DNA of 64,000 nt from Pyrocephalus nanus (GCA_038380795.1 CM076276.1:13344001-13408000), one strand, 5' to 3'; shown: positions 1 to 13,205, counted from the first letter of the stretch. The notes: a model not told the origin generated them from the letters alone. Program-made: numbers and translations.

Positions 1-363
1 GGTGAGATAAGGAGTTGGTGAACCTGCCTCCCTCACTCTGTCCTCAGTCCCTGCTCAGCTTCAGGCTGAGCCCTTCACAAGCCCAGCACTTTTTGTGGCC
101 TTCCTGAATTGCTCCTGAAAGGAGAAATTTGCAGGAGAAGGAGCTCCTGACCAAGGTATTCCTGTAAGACCAAAGGACCTGAAGTGGCTCCCTTGGGCCC
201 TCCAGATGGAGAGGTACAGGAGGTGATGGTCCAGCTGCCTCACTTATCCCAGCCCGCTCTGTTCCCCTCAGGCTCTTGGCTAAAAGGCTCATTTGACTTT
301 TATGAGGGCTGGAGACCAAGCAAACAAAGCCTCAGGGTTTAGTCACGCCAGAGGGTACAACAC

Positions 364-433
364 GTGCCTTTTCCTTCTCTCCTCTTCTTTTCTTCCCCGT
401 GCCTTTTCCTTCTCTCCTCTTCTTTTCTTCCAC
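364..433. repeat. 35-bp tandem duplication, pyrimidine-rich
   Basis: Two nearly identical 35-base units, the first starting at 364 and the second at 399, each beginning GTGCCTTTTCC and continuing as a CT-rich tract. Only the last bases of the units differ, so the duplication is recent. Confidence 0.9.
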
Positions 434-2104
434 GCTGACAATTTTTCCCGAACACGTGTGGTGTCTGCTCTGCTCGGGAGCCTCTCCTCAGCAGTGAACC
501 TCAGGACTGGGGCATAAGAGCATTTCTTGCCATGTGGGAGTGGGGGCTGCCTTCTCTTTCACTTCCAGGACATCTCAGTACCCTCTGGGCTCCAGGGAAG
601 CTGAGAAAGGCAAGGGGGAAAAAAGGAGCATGGAAATGCTCCCTCAGATGGAGAAGTCACTCAGGCATGAGCCCAAAGGCTTCCAGGTAGAAGGACATGG
701 AATTTTCCCTCCCTGCTCTTTCCTGGAGGTCTGACTTACAGACACAGCCTGTTCTTTCCATGTCACCAGTGGTGGTGTCAGAGGAACTCACAGACCTCAC
801 GCTGTGGTCTCCACACCATCAGGGCCCCCCGAGACGAGGGTCTGGTTTGGGTCTCCACAAAGGCTGAGCTGGAGGCAACGCTTGGAGCTGCAGCAGAAAA
901 GCTCCTTTTCCTACACACTGCTGGGTTTTGTTGCCTGTAACAAACCTCTCCCTCGGCTGCTGGGACTGTGCTCTGGGGCCGGGAATGAGGCATTGCTCAT
1001 CCTGCTCATCTGTTCCTCGCAGGAGTTTTGGGAATCTTTGTAAATAAGCCAAGAACATGAGAAATAGAAATTCCTCCCGTTCCAGGCCCTGCCTGACACT
1101 GCACAGATCCTTTGTTCTTGGCTTCTTTCTCCCTCCCAAGGCCTCAGAGAAGTTATTCCAACAGCACACCCCCTCCCCCCCCCCTCAGGCTCTTCCATCA
1201 ATTAGCAGTTATCCATTAACTGCTCAGGAACAATTCCTTCAATTAGCCCATCTCTTGAGGATGTCCTTCCCCAGGTGCTGCCAGTGCCACTTAAGCACCC
1301 CCAGGAAAGGAGCACTCAAGAGCTATAAATACATATTTAAGTGCTTGTTTAGGACCTCTTTGTTCCTCCTAACTTTATGGTGCTCCTGGTTTCAGCTGGT
1401 CCACAGAGAGCTCAGGATCAGCCCTCATCCTTATTCCTAGGAATCCTGCATTCCAGGCTGTGCTGCCAGAGCAGACCTTTGTGGTGTGGAGTTTTTTTCC
1501 TTTTTGTTGAGGGGAGTGTGTGAGGATGCCAGGAAGGCTCAGAAACAGCCCATGGTACTCTTGTGACCCAGTCAGGCATGATGGATGCAGGATGGTAAGA
1601 AAGAATCTCTGTGGCTGTTCTAGTGCTAAAGATGAGCCGTGGGGAGAAGATCAAGACACGGGAGGAAGAGAGAAGGTAAAAGGATTAGCCAGGACAGCTC
1701 AGCATGTCTGGGAGCTCTTAACCTTGTGATGGTCTTGCGGGGGGAAATGATGGAAGATTGAATTTAGGGATACCCCAACAGAGCCCAACATGGAGGAGAG
1801 TGAAGGGGAAAGGATATTCCCTGGAATTTGCTTTTTGCTCCTGTACTGGGGACTGAAAGTTGGAGAGTTGGAACAGCGAGGCACCAGATGATACAGGTGG
1901 AGCTGGACCTGCTTCCATCAGACAGGAGTGGGGGTGTGATTTGACGTGGAGCTTTCAGTGCCCAAACACCTTTTGAAAGCCTCTCCACCTCGTCTCTCCT
2001 CACATGGCCAGCTATTTCCTAGTTTCCTAAGGGAATTGCTAAACAGAGACCCAAAATCTGGTGAGCGAGCTGCTGGCTCAGGGAAACAGCGCCGGGTTCT
2101 GCTC

Positions 2105-2560
2105 AGGTAGCACAGTGGCTGCAAATTAATTACTGTTAACGATGCCACCTTCCTGCAGAGAACAGCAATTTCTGCAGAGGGCACGAGGCCTGGTTTTGTC
2201 GAGTGCCCAGCTTCTAAGGAGGCCTTCTGGCATCCCTGCACTGCCCATGAGCCCATCTGTTCCCAGTGGGAGCCGCGGAGCCATCAGGCAGTGCCGGATG
2301 GAAGCATGTTTTGACTCATGGGTCAGAGGCGGTGCAGAGAAGTCTATCGTTCCCAGTCCCTTCTTTAATTGACACAGTGAAAGAAGCCACATCTTCCTGC
2401 CTGATTCTGACCAGGTCTGTAATTGAATTCAGCTCAACATCTCCGCTGCAGCCCCCCCAGGGACCTGTCAATTAATGATGAATTTTTTCTCGCCTTGGGA
2501 ATTTCTCCTCGCTCCCATTCTTTGTAGTTAATAGGATCCAGTGTTAAAACCGGTAGTAGT
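2105..2560. promoter_or_regulatory. AT-rich island, candidate conserved non-coding element
   Basis: Within GC-rich flank, this stretch has clustered homeodomain-type TAAT/ATTA cores (about 2126-2133, 2366, 2420, 2471-2480, 2528) and AATTAATTACTG-like and CAATTAATGATGAATT-like runs without simple-repeat structure. Such composition is typical of vertebrate enhancers. No alignment was possible, so this is inference. Confidence 0.3.
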
Positions 2561-3592
2561 AAATCTCCCACCCCCCATTTCCTACCTTTCCCAAAGGTGC
2601 CTCATGAAGAAAAGGGCTTGGGCATTAAAAGAGACGAGTGAACTTCAGGAACTGAAAATGTGAGCAGCTTTCCTGTCTTTTGTTCATTCATCCTTCCTCT
2701 CACTCCTCTCAGGTCTTTTGTTTCTCTGTGCCAAAACTGCTTGCGCACACTTCACTCAGGATCTCATGAGACTGTTTTAGAAACTGCAAAGCTGAATTGG
2801 ATCCTTCTTTTTCCCCACTCAGAGCACAATATCTGCTTAACCTTTCTTCCTTGGCATCTGTCTCTCCCAGCAACCCATTTGCAACTCGTGGTTGCAGAGG
2901 AATCCCAGTGCTGACTGGGTTTCAACTGGGGGTTGCTGGGGATGTAGGCAGGAGTGTGAGATGTGCTGTAGGGTGCAATTTCAGCCTGGCTGCAGGAGGC
3001 AGTTATTCCATGGGTCTGCCTTAGCCTTGTCTCTCTAAGCCCAGCCAATATGTACAGGTTTTTTGTTACTCCTAGAAAGGGAAATTCAATTTGCGTGCCA
3101 AAGGGTGAGAAAAGACAGGGGTCAGCTATTGTCCATCCTCTTCTGGTTCCTCTTCCCCTCCCTACATCACCCCTTTTGGCATTCCTAAGGAGCTGCTGCT
3201 GCGTTAACACATCCATTACCCTGGGAGAGATCTCGGGGGGGGGGGTTCCTTAAGCCGTTGGCTCCCGTTGAACATCCCCGCTAAACTTCGCCCTCACTGC
3301 TGCGTGCGGGGAGCTTCCCACGCAGAGCAAAGTTCGGTGCCCAGCCCACGGGTTCTCCCCCTCAGGCACTGACGTACGAGGCTCTGCTCGCAGGGGGCGG
3401 CGAGGGAGGGAGGGTGTTTGGGAGAACGTGTCTTTGAAGCAGTGACTGTTTGGTGAACGTGCAGAGACGAGGGGGTAACCATGGGAGTCTGGTTAACCAG
3501 GGTAACCACTGGTGTCTCCGGTCCCTGCTCTCTCTTTCTTCACTCTGTGATTTTTTTTCCCCAGTTTTCCAGAAGCTTTTCTGGTTTGTTGT

Positions 3593-3644
3593 TGGGGAGG
3601 AAGGAGCCAGGGAATGGAAGGAAGTGCTAGAGACAGAAATGCTG
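3593..3644 (+). repeat. Dispersed 52-bp repeat, copy 1
   Basis: Begins TGGGGAGGAAGGAGCCAGG and matches 5147-5198 with about 80% identity and no gap over 52 bases. The parent family is not recognised. Confidence 0.6.
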
Positions 3645-3949
3645 AGAGATGCATTGTTGGGCTCTTTTAGTTTGGTTCTTGGAGGAGTTTTTTACACGTG
3701 CCGGGCCTGTGCTCCAGTTCTCTCTGGGGATCCGCATTCACTGCCTGGATCTTCTGGAGAAGGAGGATGAGGAAGATGCTCATACACAGCTGAGAAGAGT
3801 GTCTGAACCTCAGGATGTTGCTTCCAGACACCTGATCCTGAGACCATTAAGATGGTACCCTCAGATGATGCTGAGGTTGGTTACACCAAGAGCTCACAGG
3901 ACAATGCAGTGTCCCAGAGACACCAGTGCCTGCCACGACTGCCGAGAGG

Positions 3950-4078
3950 AACAGAAACATGGAATGGTTTGGTTGAAAGGGACCTGAAAGCTCATCTTGT
4001 TCTAACCCCCTGCCATGGCTGAGGACACCTTCCATGAGACCAGCTTGCTCCAAGCCACATCCAACATCTCTCCATGTG
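3950..4078 (-). mobile_element. CR1 LINE 3'-end fragment
   Basis: Read on the plus strand it has the usual reverse-complement CR1 tail order: a GAATGG...GGTTGAAAGGGACC start, then CTCATCTTGTTCTAACCCCC, CTGCCATGG, GACACCTTCCATGAGACCAG and GCTCCAAGCC. That means a minus-oriented insertion, truncated at its 5' side as most CR1 copies are. Family assignment is from recall of the consensus. Confidence 0.85.
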
Positions 4079-4959
4079 CTGAGACCCTCTTTTAGCTGAC
4101 AGCAACAGTCCTGGAGGCAGGGACAGTCACACCCACACGTGCTTGTGTCCTGCCTCCACCAGCTGTGAGGAGGAGGAGGAGATCCTCGTTGTTAGGGTGT
4201 GCTGAGACATCGCTGGGATCACTGGCTCAGGGACATTTAAGCCTTTGTTTTCTATTCACAGTGTCTCACTTTCCCAGGCCCGGCAGAAGAGCAGGGAAGA
4301 GTCATCTGCAGGCTGAGATCAGCGGGAGCAGGGCTGTCATCCTGCTCCTGCACAGGGCTGTTCTCACGCCCCGTTTCCTCTGTGGACAGAAAGAAGAGTT
4401 ATCTGGAGCCTGCACCTGCTTCCAGCTGAGGAGAGGAAACACTTCTGGAGGGAGCAGAGGACTGTGGTGGTATCTCAGGAATCCAGGAAGGATCAGGGCT
4501 CTGTTGGGCTCAGCCCAGCAGAGACTGTTATTGTGAGCTTGTGGTCAGGGTGGTTGGAAAAATCATTGCCATCAGCAGGAGAGGACTCGGAATTAAAGTC
4601 ATCACCCTGATGCTTTGTCAAACTGGTGCAAGTGAGAGCTCCCCCTGGGCCACAGAGGACACGTTCCCCAGCCCTTGGGTCAGTAAGGGCTGCACCTTCC
4701 CTCCCTGCACTGCCTGCTCCTGGCTGCTCACAGCTGAGGAGCTCCTCAGCCAGTGCTCGGCCGCTCCATCACCCTCCGTGCTGCTTTGGGGCACAGCTGG
4801 GGCTCTGCTCCATCCCATGGCAGTAATTCCATCCTGGAGACACCCAGTTTTGTCCTGGCTGTGTCCCAAAGGCCCTGGAGATCCAAGATGTCCAGACAGC
4901 TAAGCTGCATGGCCTGAGGGAAGGGAGGGCGAATACAGCTGAGCCGAGGAGTGATCATG

Positions 4960-4976
4960 TTAATGCAGTGCATTAA
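4960..4976. promoter_or_regulatory. Perfect 17-bp palindrome TTAATGCA-G-TGCATTAA
   Basis: Two exact 8-base arms flank a single G. Each arm joins a TAAT homeodomain core to a TGCA/ATGCA POU-like half-site. It sits in an AT-rich patch (about 4935-5030) of otherwise GC-rich flank. Function as a dimeric POU/homeodomain site is inference. Confidence 0.35.
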
Positions 4977-5146
4977 TGAGGAAATTGAAATAAAGGACTT
5001 TATCAGGGATGTAAAGTGAGTTGGTGGCAGGCTGGAAGTCTCCTAATGAGTGCTCTCCCCTGAGTTTTCTACCCTTTTGTGAACCCAGGACATGCTGTTT
5101 TGAAACAGTACATTAACTCGACACTAAGAGGCTTCTAAGAGGTGGG

Positions 5147-5198
5147 TGGGGAGGAAGGAGCCAGGAAATGGAGAGGAGCACTAGAGAGGGTTATGCTG
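5147..5198 (+). repeat. Dispersed 52-bp repeat, copy 2
   Basis: Partner of 3593-3644, same orientation, 1.55 kb away. The first 19 bases are identical, then ten substitutions accumulate. Similarity stops abruptly at both ends. Confidence 0.6.
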
Positions 5199-6861
5199 GA
5201 TCTGAACTCCCCTGTGACTTTGGGCATGATCAAGAGCCTGGACAGCCCAGCACAATGAGATGTTGACTCAGTTCTGGACACAACCCCAACCCTTCCCTAA
5301 CACCACCGTGTCCTTGGAGGCTCCTTCCCACACGAGGAGCTGGGCAACAGCACAGCCAGTTCCCTCCCCCTAGCACAGGGCACCCAGCAGCTCTACTTAC
5401 CTTTGTGTAATAAAGTTAAATCACTGCCTCATTAGAGCCCTCAAATTAAGTCACCACCTTGCTGGATCGATACCATTTTCCATGATGCACTCGTGACACG
5501 AAGCCCGGGAGATGGATTGATGCTGGGAGGCTGAAGTGCTGCAGGGGAGCTCCAGTCAGACCCAGTGCTGGGCAGGGTTTGTTATCAGGGGACAAAGGGC
5601 AAATTTCCATGGAGAGCAGCAGAGGCAGGAGGTGTGGGGGAGTGGGGGCACAAGGACAGTGCCCATGGCTCCTGCCACCTCCTGGGGCTTGGTGCTGGAC
5701 CCTGTTTTGGACCTGAGGGCTGTTCTGTGAAAAGCCTGTGGCAGAAATGGTCTCTTCCAGGTGTGTCTGCACTGGGATTTTGGGTTAAAATGGGCTGTTC
5801 TCTCCACTCTCCCATTTCCCTTCTCTATGAGCAAGGTCTGGGCAAGGAAAGGCCAAAGGAGCAGCTCTCATGGGGTGACTGCAGTGGCGTGAGGGTGCCA
5901 GGGGTTGCCTGATGCCATAGTGGTCCCTCAGATGCCACCATAACAGAGGCTCTCTGTCCCCACTGTCCACAGGAACTGCCACTGTGCACTGCTTGGGGTA
6001 GGACCAAAGAGACCCTACAGCTGCCCTGAGCCTGCTGGAAAGATCTTAACTGGTGTCTGCCAGGTGGCAGCGGCTGAGCTGGGGACTGGATCCAAGTGAG
6101 GAGTCCCTGGGGCTGAGTTCGAGGTGAGTTGGGGCAGTTTGGGACTGCAGGTGCCAGATCACTGTTCTCTGAGCTGCAGCCAGGCCAGGAAGAGTTTGTG
6201 GCCAGAGTGAAGCCCGGCAGTCCCAAATCCCAGCCCTGGGATGTTTGTACTTCTGCCAGCTTCCCCCACATGGAGGCTCAGAGGGGACACCCCTGCCCTT
6301 TCCAGTGGTGAGGAGCAGAGACCACCCACCCTGTCCCAGCCACCTGCCCTGCTCCAGGTGCCAGGGTTAAGGTCACAGCTTCATCTCTCACCCCCACCTC
6401 CCTCTCTCAGTGCCTTTCCCACCCCCCTGCCCCAAGGAACACTCAGTCCATGGTCCCCGGGTGCTGGGTGCTTGTTCAGCTGGCTGGAGGAGCAGGCAGT
6501 GCTGGTGGGTGGTGCAGAGCAGGGGCTACAACCCTTTCTTCCTGCTGCTGCAGCTGAACACCACATGCTGGGTGACTGGGAGGGCAATGGGACCAGTCTG
6601 CTTCGTGGACTGGATGGGTTGGACCCTTCCACTTCCACTCTGTGCAAAATCAGAGCCCTTTGCAGAGCCATCCCTTCCCAGCCCCCTCCCTGGGAGCAGG
6701 GGGGGAATTCAGAGGAGCCCTAAAACCCTCCCTCACCCCCAGACCCAAACACCTCCTGCCCCCGAGATACCCTCATGGCTGCTGAACCACAACTCCTGGG
6801 TGCTGGCTGTGTTTTCTTTATAAACCTGTAACAGCACCATTTATTCAATTTATTTGGCATT

Positions 6862-6879
6862 AAAAAAAAAAAAAAAAAA
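6862..6879 (+). repeat. A18 homopolymer beside two minus-strand AATAAA
   Basis: Eighteen A residues follow a stretch with TTTATT twice (minus-strand AATAAA at about 6840-6845 and 6849-6854). On the minus strand this is T18 followed by tandem AATAAA, so it is not the tail of a minus-strand message; on the plus strand it could be a templated retroposon tail, but no parent is recognised. Confidence 0.6.
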
Positions 6880-8774
6880 GGGATTCCTCCTGTTAATCCC
6901 TCTGCAGATATGCCCAGGGGTGACTTGGCAGCTGTCACAGCCCCACACTCGGGCAGAGCTGCAGGAGTGGGTGCCCAGCCAGAGGCTGCTGCCCACCCCA
7001 AGGTGTGAGGGAGGTGAGTGGGTGCATCTGAATAAAAGACAGAAGCAACAGGAGGAGGGCAAAGCTGATAAAAATGCCCAGAGCAGATGTGTCAATGTGG
7101 GCAATGAGGTGACACCACAATTGGCTGTCGCTTATTTTGAGGCTTATCATCTCTGGCTTGCAAAAGAAACCTTGTTTTTCTGTCCCGAGAGCCCTCTTAG
7201 GAGCTGAAGTATTTCTGCAGCCCAAAAGTCTCTGACCTGCTTCCAGAATGGATACAGGAGGAAGTCCAGGGAGTGGGACAGACCCCTTGTGAGGAGTGGG
7301 AGCTGCTGGCCAATTTGGGCTGAAAAAAGATGAGAAGGAAGAGACTGATGTGGCTCCCACAGGGAGCATTTAACGAGCTGGGCCCCACCCTGAGAAGCTC
7401 ATCCCTGGCCTGGGGAGAGGGGAGGGCACCCAGCTCATGTGGGTGCTGCCAGGGCAGCAGGGCTGTCTCTGTGCAGGCAGAGAGCTGAGCTCTTTGCTCA
7501 TCCCTGCTACAAAGCAAGAGAAAAACACTCCTGCCGAGTGCATCCAGAAATAACCCAGGCCTCCAGCAGCCAAAAAAGCTTCCAAGGGGGAATTTTAAAG
7601 TGCTGGGAATTTGGCCTCTCAGCCTGTGCTTTGGACTCCTCTGCTGTTCTAATGTCCCAGGCAGGGAAGGGCAGACTGTGAACGCTGCCCTGCTCCTGAT
7701 GTTCAGAAACTTGCATCTCAACAGGCAACAGCTCACTCATGGATCACCCCAAGACCCTCTCAGCTCCCATTTCCACCCTAGCCTTTCACAGCTCCTGCCT
7801 TGAAAGGACCCTGGTGATGGGCAGCACTTTCCCCGTGGGATGTGCTTTAGGGGTTGTGGTGCCCCAATATCCCTAATATCCCCTCACTGGGCTGCATCCC
7901 TGGCTCAGCACTCCCTGAGATGAGGCCTCCTGGCAGGCACAGCCCAGCTGCTGGTGGGGCCAGGATTTGGGAGTCTGGAAATGGAATGAACTAATCATGA
8001 GAGGTCCCATTGCCTCTGGAAGGGAGGAGCTGGGGGCATTTACAAACAGGCTTTTCCTGTCTCTGGGAAGGGCAGCAGATTCCTACACTATCCAGATGGA
8101 ATTAGACGATCTCTCAGTGGCACATTTCAGAGGCTGCAGGGAACATAAACGTTGCTTCACTGCTCTGGCCCCACTGTTTGTTTCCCCACAGGGGTCTCCT
8201 GGCCAGCTTTCCCGTGTGCCAGCATCTCCTCACCACCCCAGAGCAAGGGCATCATGTGGCAGATGCTCCACAGAGGGAGAGACACCTTGTCACGCAGCCA
8301 CAGCTCTGCTCTGGCTCCTGGGGCAGCTCAAGGCTGCTCCATCCTTTCATTTTGGGGATGTAACCCAGCACACTGCTTGGCTTCCAGCATCCACAGGCAG
8401 GCTGCAGCCTTTGGAAACTTCCTGTGCCCCTGGTGTGTCCCCACACGCCCCAAAGTGCCCCTCTGAGGCAGGACACAAAGATGGGATGACCCAAGTGGTC
8501 TGGGTGCATGCAGGAGGTCACTGAAGATGTGCTGGCTTTGCAAAGCAGATCCCGTGGTGGATGCAGGACCATCTATTTAAGTCTTTCAGGGGGCTTTTTC
8601 CCTTGCCAGGAGCTGGAGAATAGAGGACCCGGGTACCATCTGCCCAGGGGACTGGTGAATCATCCTATTTTCCAGTTAACAGCACTTGTTTGCTTTGGGA
8701 GATCTCCAAGTTAAGGGGGAAGAAAAAGAAAACCCAACCCATGGATCTTTTCCCACACAATAAGAAAAATGCCT

Positions 8775-8833
8775 TGTTTTCTTTTTTTTTTTTTTTTTCC
8801 TTTTCTTTCCTTTCTTTTTTTTTTTTTTCCCCC
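8775..8833 (+). repeat. T/C-rich low-complexity tract
   Basis: Almost pure pyrimidine (long T runs broken by CC and C), followed by CCCCCAAAAG. Simple repeat. Confidence 0.85.
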
Positions 8834-11800
8834 AAAAGCCAGTGTCAACTCTGCTTTTACTTAGCAGTGGGCTGGATAAAAATAGGCTGTGAAGTCACAA
8901 CGCCTTCGGAAGAAGAACCAGGTATGGCCTGGAGGGAGGGGGCGAGAGGAGTCGGGCTTGGGCGACTGGGACAAAATCCAGCGTGATGGAGGCAGGCAGG
9001 GTCTGTCCCAGGAGAGCTGCTGCTTATCCTGGAGCCTTGTGGGTTCCCTGGCACACTGCTGGGAGAGGCAGGAGGCTCTCTGGTGGATGCTCCAGAGTTC
9101 AAGCTGTCCCTCACGTGGTGTGGATGGGGCTGTGGCCCAGGGAACACCAGGAGATCGGCTCCGAGGGGTTGGGAGCTGGAGGCGCTCCGGGAAACAAGGG
9201 TAGTGACAGGGAGTGGGAGCCAAGGGGTTGTGCTCCTGCTTTCTCCAGGACCAGATTGCTGCTGCCTCCTCCCTGAGTTTTCTGCTCAGCTCTGGCTTTT
9301 GCTCCCGTTTGATCGCTGTGCCAGGCTGTGAGCACGCTGGGCTCTTTGAAAAGAGTGGGATTGGGAGGGGCTTTGATGTCTCCTGCTCGGGGCAGGGGCC
9401 CTGGAAACCACTTGGACACCTGGAGCATGAGGAAGTGCAGCTGATGCTCGTATTTTGGTGCTGCTGGTGGGGGGGTTCCTGTGGCAGAGCCTTCCTAGGG
9501 CTGTTCACACAGGGTTGGGGCACATCCTGAGCTTGGGCAGGCTCAGGGCTGGGGTGGCTGCAGGTGAAGATCCTCTGGGGCAGGGTCTCTCCAATATTTC
9601 TGCATCACAGGAGAAATCAGGGGTGTGAGGGCAGCTTTAGAGCCCCACAAGGGGATGTGAAAGCTCAGGACGTAGCAGGTAGATGATGAATCCCCCCTGC
9701 AGGGCTGGCTTGTCTCAGCTGTCTTGGATGAGTGTTGAAGAAGACCCCAAATTGCTGGTCCTCCCCAGCCCTCGTTGCAGTGGGACCCTGTGGTGTCCCC
9801 TCTGTCACCACACAGCTCCAGTTCTGTCCTGCCAAAGCCACACCTACTGCCTTGGCTTTGTACCCTTGCCACCAAGCACCAGCTTAGGCCACAAATTGTA
9901 ATGAGTTTGGCCAGGCCTCAGCACAGCCTTCCCTGGGTATTTGTGCACAAGCTTGGAACCCCCATGGAAGCTGCGAGGAGATGCCAATTTTATGTAGCAA
10001 AAGGAGGCTGCACAGCAGGGATGATGGGCCCTGCCAGGACCAGAGAAGCCAGAGCTTCAGGCTTTACATTTTCAGGATACAAGGTGGGAGGGTTTTTTTG
10101 CCCTTCTACTTCAACAAATTAAAATTTCCAATGGAAAAAAAAAATAAAAATAAAAATCCCTGTGGAAACCAGCCTCGCCCACAAGGAAGGAACCTTCTAT
10201 CAACAAGAAAATTCACAAATGAAGGGGGAAAAAAAACATGTCCTTTGCTCTTCCACCCTCTCCCGAGCCGCAGTTCCTCCGCAGCGGGAGGCTGGAGAGG
10301 CGCGAGGGGGATATCTGCATTTCTCTGGGATCAGTCACTGGAACCAGCATTATCACTGGAACAATGGGCTCAGCCCGGGCCCTCCTTGCCAGAGCGGCTC
10401 CGCCGCAGCGCTCCCGGGTTTATTTTTGTCCGGGCTTGGAGCGGGCTGTGGAGATCAGGTGACGGTGCCCGAGGAGCGCTTGGCATCGCCCGTCCTGCAG
10501 CACATGGCCCTGGGAGCAGCGAGCAGGCAGGGCTGGTGGAGCGGGGCTGCCTCTCCTCCTGGGATCCTTCCCCTTGGATGAGCCTGCCCTGGAAACCCCT
10601 CGGGGCAGAAGGGATCCCACTTGACCAGGCTTAGAGCTCTGCAGTGGGATCAAAACCAGTGGCTGTGCTCTGGCACTGGGATTATGAGCTGGGAACCAGT
10701 TTCTGATAGAACTGGACGTTAAGGGAGGTGACCAAGGAGACACAGGAAGCCAGGAAAGCCCAGCTTCACAAGAACCTGTGCAGTGTCTCCGTCTCTGAGC
10801 TTGCCTTGTTCCACACGGTTTCCATGCTGGGTTGTGTTTGAGCAGTGACCAAGGCACCAGTTCATTCCCAGTGCCCCTGATCTGGCTGAGATAACCTTGG
10901 AGTTGGCTAATTGGGCAAGGTATTCAAATCTACCAGCGTCCTTGGCCACACAGGGACACCTTCCTTCCATCCCGGCTCCATCCCCAGCCTCAGCAGAGCC
11001 CTCCCACCTGCAGGTTCACTCTCTGCTTTCTCCATCAGCTGGAAACAATCTGCATCACTGGAGGGTTTTATTTCCCATGGGGCTGTGAAGAGAGAGGAGC
11101 CTGGAGTTGATCAAAGTCTGGGAAATGCAGAGGAGCAGCCATGGCTGGAGGAAGCTCACTGGCTTCTGTGCTGGAGAGGGGGCAGAGCTGCACTGGGGTC
11201 TGGGGAGAGGGGGGTGCAGAGGGCTGGGGTCTGTTCAGTGGGTGGCACTGTGGGAACAGAGGAACAAGGCATTAATTTTTTGGGTGTGGGATGAGGAGAG
11301 GGACGAGAGTGCTGTGCCCCAGCTGGGGGCCAGGCGTGTGTGGCATCACTCTGTGCCTGGAGAACGTGCAGCATCACTATCCTGTGACACAAAGGGAGTC
11401 AAGTGTTCCATGGCAGAGACTGAGACTCACCCTGATCCCGGGGGATATTCCAGAGGGTATTCCAGCTTGCTCAGATCTGTGAGCGAACCTCACCCTCCGT
11501 GGGTCAGGCCATCCTGCAAAGAATCCCCTTTTATATAAATCTCAGCATGCGATTCTGGAGTGGAAGGAGCCTGCCCTGGCCCAGCAGGTCATTTCAGGCT
11601 TGGCTGAGCTCCTTTCCTCCTGAGGGGATGCTTGCCAGCCTCTCGGAAATGGCACCGGTGGAATCTGCAGCCTGGGCACGGCACTGTCCGTCAGGACCTG
11701 CTCTCTGCAGCTCCCAGCAGCAAATCCCTCTTGCAGCAGGAGGATGAGGATGAATGATGTGGGAGCACATGGAAATCCGTGGACCCCTCTGGCAGCAGTT

Positions 11801-13087
11801 GCACTGAGCCTAACACAGCTCCCAGGGTCTGACCCTGCCGGTGCCTCCTGGCTGCATCTCCCTGGATCAGTGTGTCTGGATGTGCCTGATGTTGAGATCA
11901 AAGAGCCTGTGTTCATCCACAGGACTGGAATCGCTCTTTGGAAGGGATGCAGGCACAAAGTCCCATCCTCTTCTGCACTCTCAGCACAACCTTTGCACTG
12001 TGGTGTGGAGAAAGGACACCCACAGAGAAATAAAACTGCGCATATCACCCATCAGGTCGGTTTTCCTGTGGAGAAGACTTCCAGACTGCTCTGCTGGGTG
12101 ATATTCTGCAGGCATTTAGCCCACAGGAGCTAAATCCAGCTGGGATTTGTAGCGAGGCCTGACACACCCCCCGCTCCCTGGACTGTCACGGTCAAGGCAA
12201 CGTGTCTTTCTGGGCCGATTAGGGAAAGTGTCAGGGACCTTGCACCAAGACTGACAGGCCAGGGCTTCTCCTCTCACTCTGCTGTGTTCCACTAATTGCA
12301 GCTCTCCCTAATTAAAAATCAGTGATGTGGCTTTGGCAGCTGCCAGGCAGGTCCCCCAGGCGAGCCCCGGGCAGCAGGGAAGGAGGGAGCCATCCCTGGA
12401 ACCTGGTGCATTCCCTGCTGAGCCGTGGTCAGGGGCTGCAGAGGAGCCAAACACCCAGGAGAGTCCTCAAAAGGAGCAAAAAAAGCAGAGCCAACCTTGT
12501 CAGAGACGTGGGGCTGAGCTGTTGTGCTGAGCTGGAGTGAAATGCCCTGTGCCAGCTGCAAAGTCCCTTCACAGGTGGCACTGGTGGCTCCAGTAACCAC
12601 ACGGCACTGGGAGCTGGGGCTCTGCAGCAGAGGCAGCAAATCCCAGGACACTCCTGTGAGCTGGCAAACTCTGCCCCTCCCAGGGGTACAGGAAGGGCCA
12701 GCTCACTGCCAGGCACTTAAAATCAGGCAAAGTAAAAGCTGGATGATCTATAGAAGTGCAGTTTCCTCTTGGCTTGCTGGTTGCTGATCTATCAGCTCTT
12801 TCTCCTTCCTTATTTCCATGTGAGGACTACTCACATGTTTGGGATATGTCTTCCCGTGGGATAATGGTCTCTCTGAGCAAAATCCTCCTGAGTGAAGCCA
12901 GGAGGAGCATCCAGTCACCAGCATGAATGGATAATGTCAGAGACTCTGGGGTGATTTCATTAAGGAGTGCTTGTGCTCTTACTGCATCACTGCAGACTCA
13001 CAGACAACAGTGAATTTTCACTCCAGACACGACTTCAGCCCAAGCAACCTCTCAGGTTGGGGAAAATAACGTGGCCCAGAGTTTTTC

Positions 13088-13205
13088 ATGGAATCACAGA
13101 ATCATGGCGTGATTTGCGTTGGAAGGGACCTTAAAACTCATCTTGTTCCAATCCCCTTCCATGGGCAGGGGATGCTCCAAGCCCCCTCCAGCCTGACCTT
13201 CTCAT
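13088..13205 (-). mobile_element. CR1 LINE 3'-end fragment
   Basis: Plus-strand reading starts GAATCACAGAATCATGG, the reverse complement of the ATTCTATGATT-type CR1 terminus, then GTTGGAAGGGACCTTAAAAC, CTCATCTTGTTCC, CCATGGGCAGGG and GCTCCAAGCC. The orientation is minus and the 5' side is truncated. Confidence 0.9.

Larger units (their letters stand above)
1..3949. other. Non-coding flank, no gene seen
   Basis: No open frame here resembles a known protein, and the frames that exist are short and overlap on both strands. It contains a 35-bp tandem duplication (364-433), C and G homopolymer runs (about 1171-1184, 3236-3245) and an AT-rich island at about 2105-2560 listed separately. Confidence 0.7.
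4079..13087. other. Non-coding flank, no gene seen
   Basis: No recognisable coding sequence. Contents: an AT-rich patch with a 17-bp palindrome (4960-4976), a second at about 5405-5470, homopolymer runs at 6862-6879 and a pyrimidine tract at 8775-8833, and a modest CpG-richer patch at about 10250-10500 without a convincing promoter or splice site. Confidence 0.65.

Noticed and set aside
10250..10500. CpG island promoter in the 3' flank
   Set aside because: CpG density is moderate, no CCAAT, TATA or initiator pattern and no good splice donor follows on either strand.
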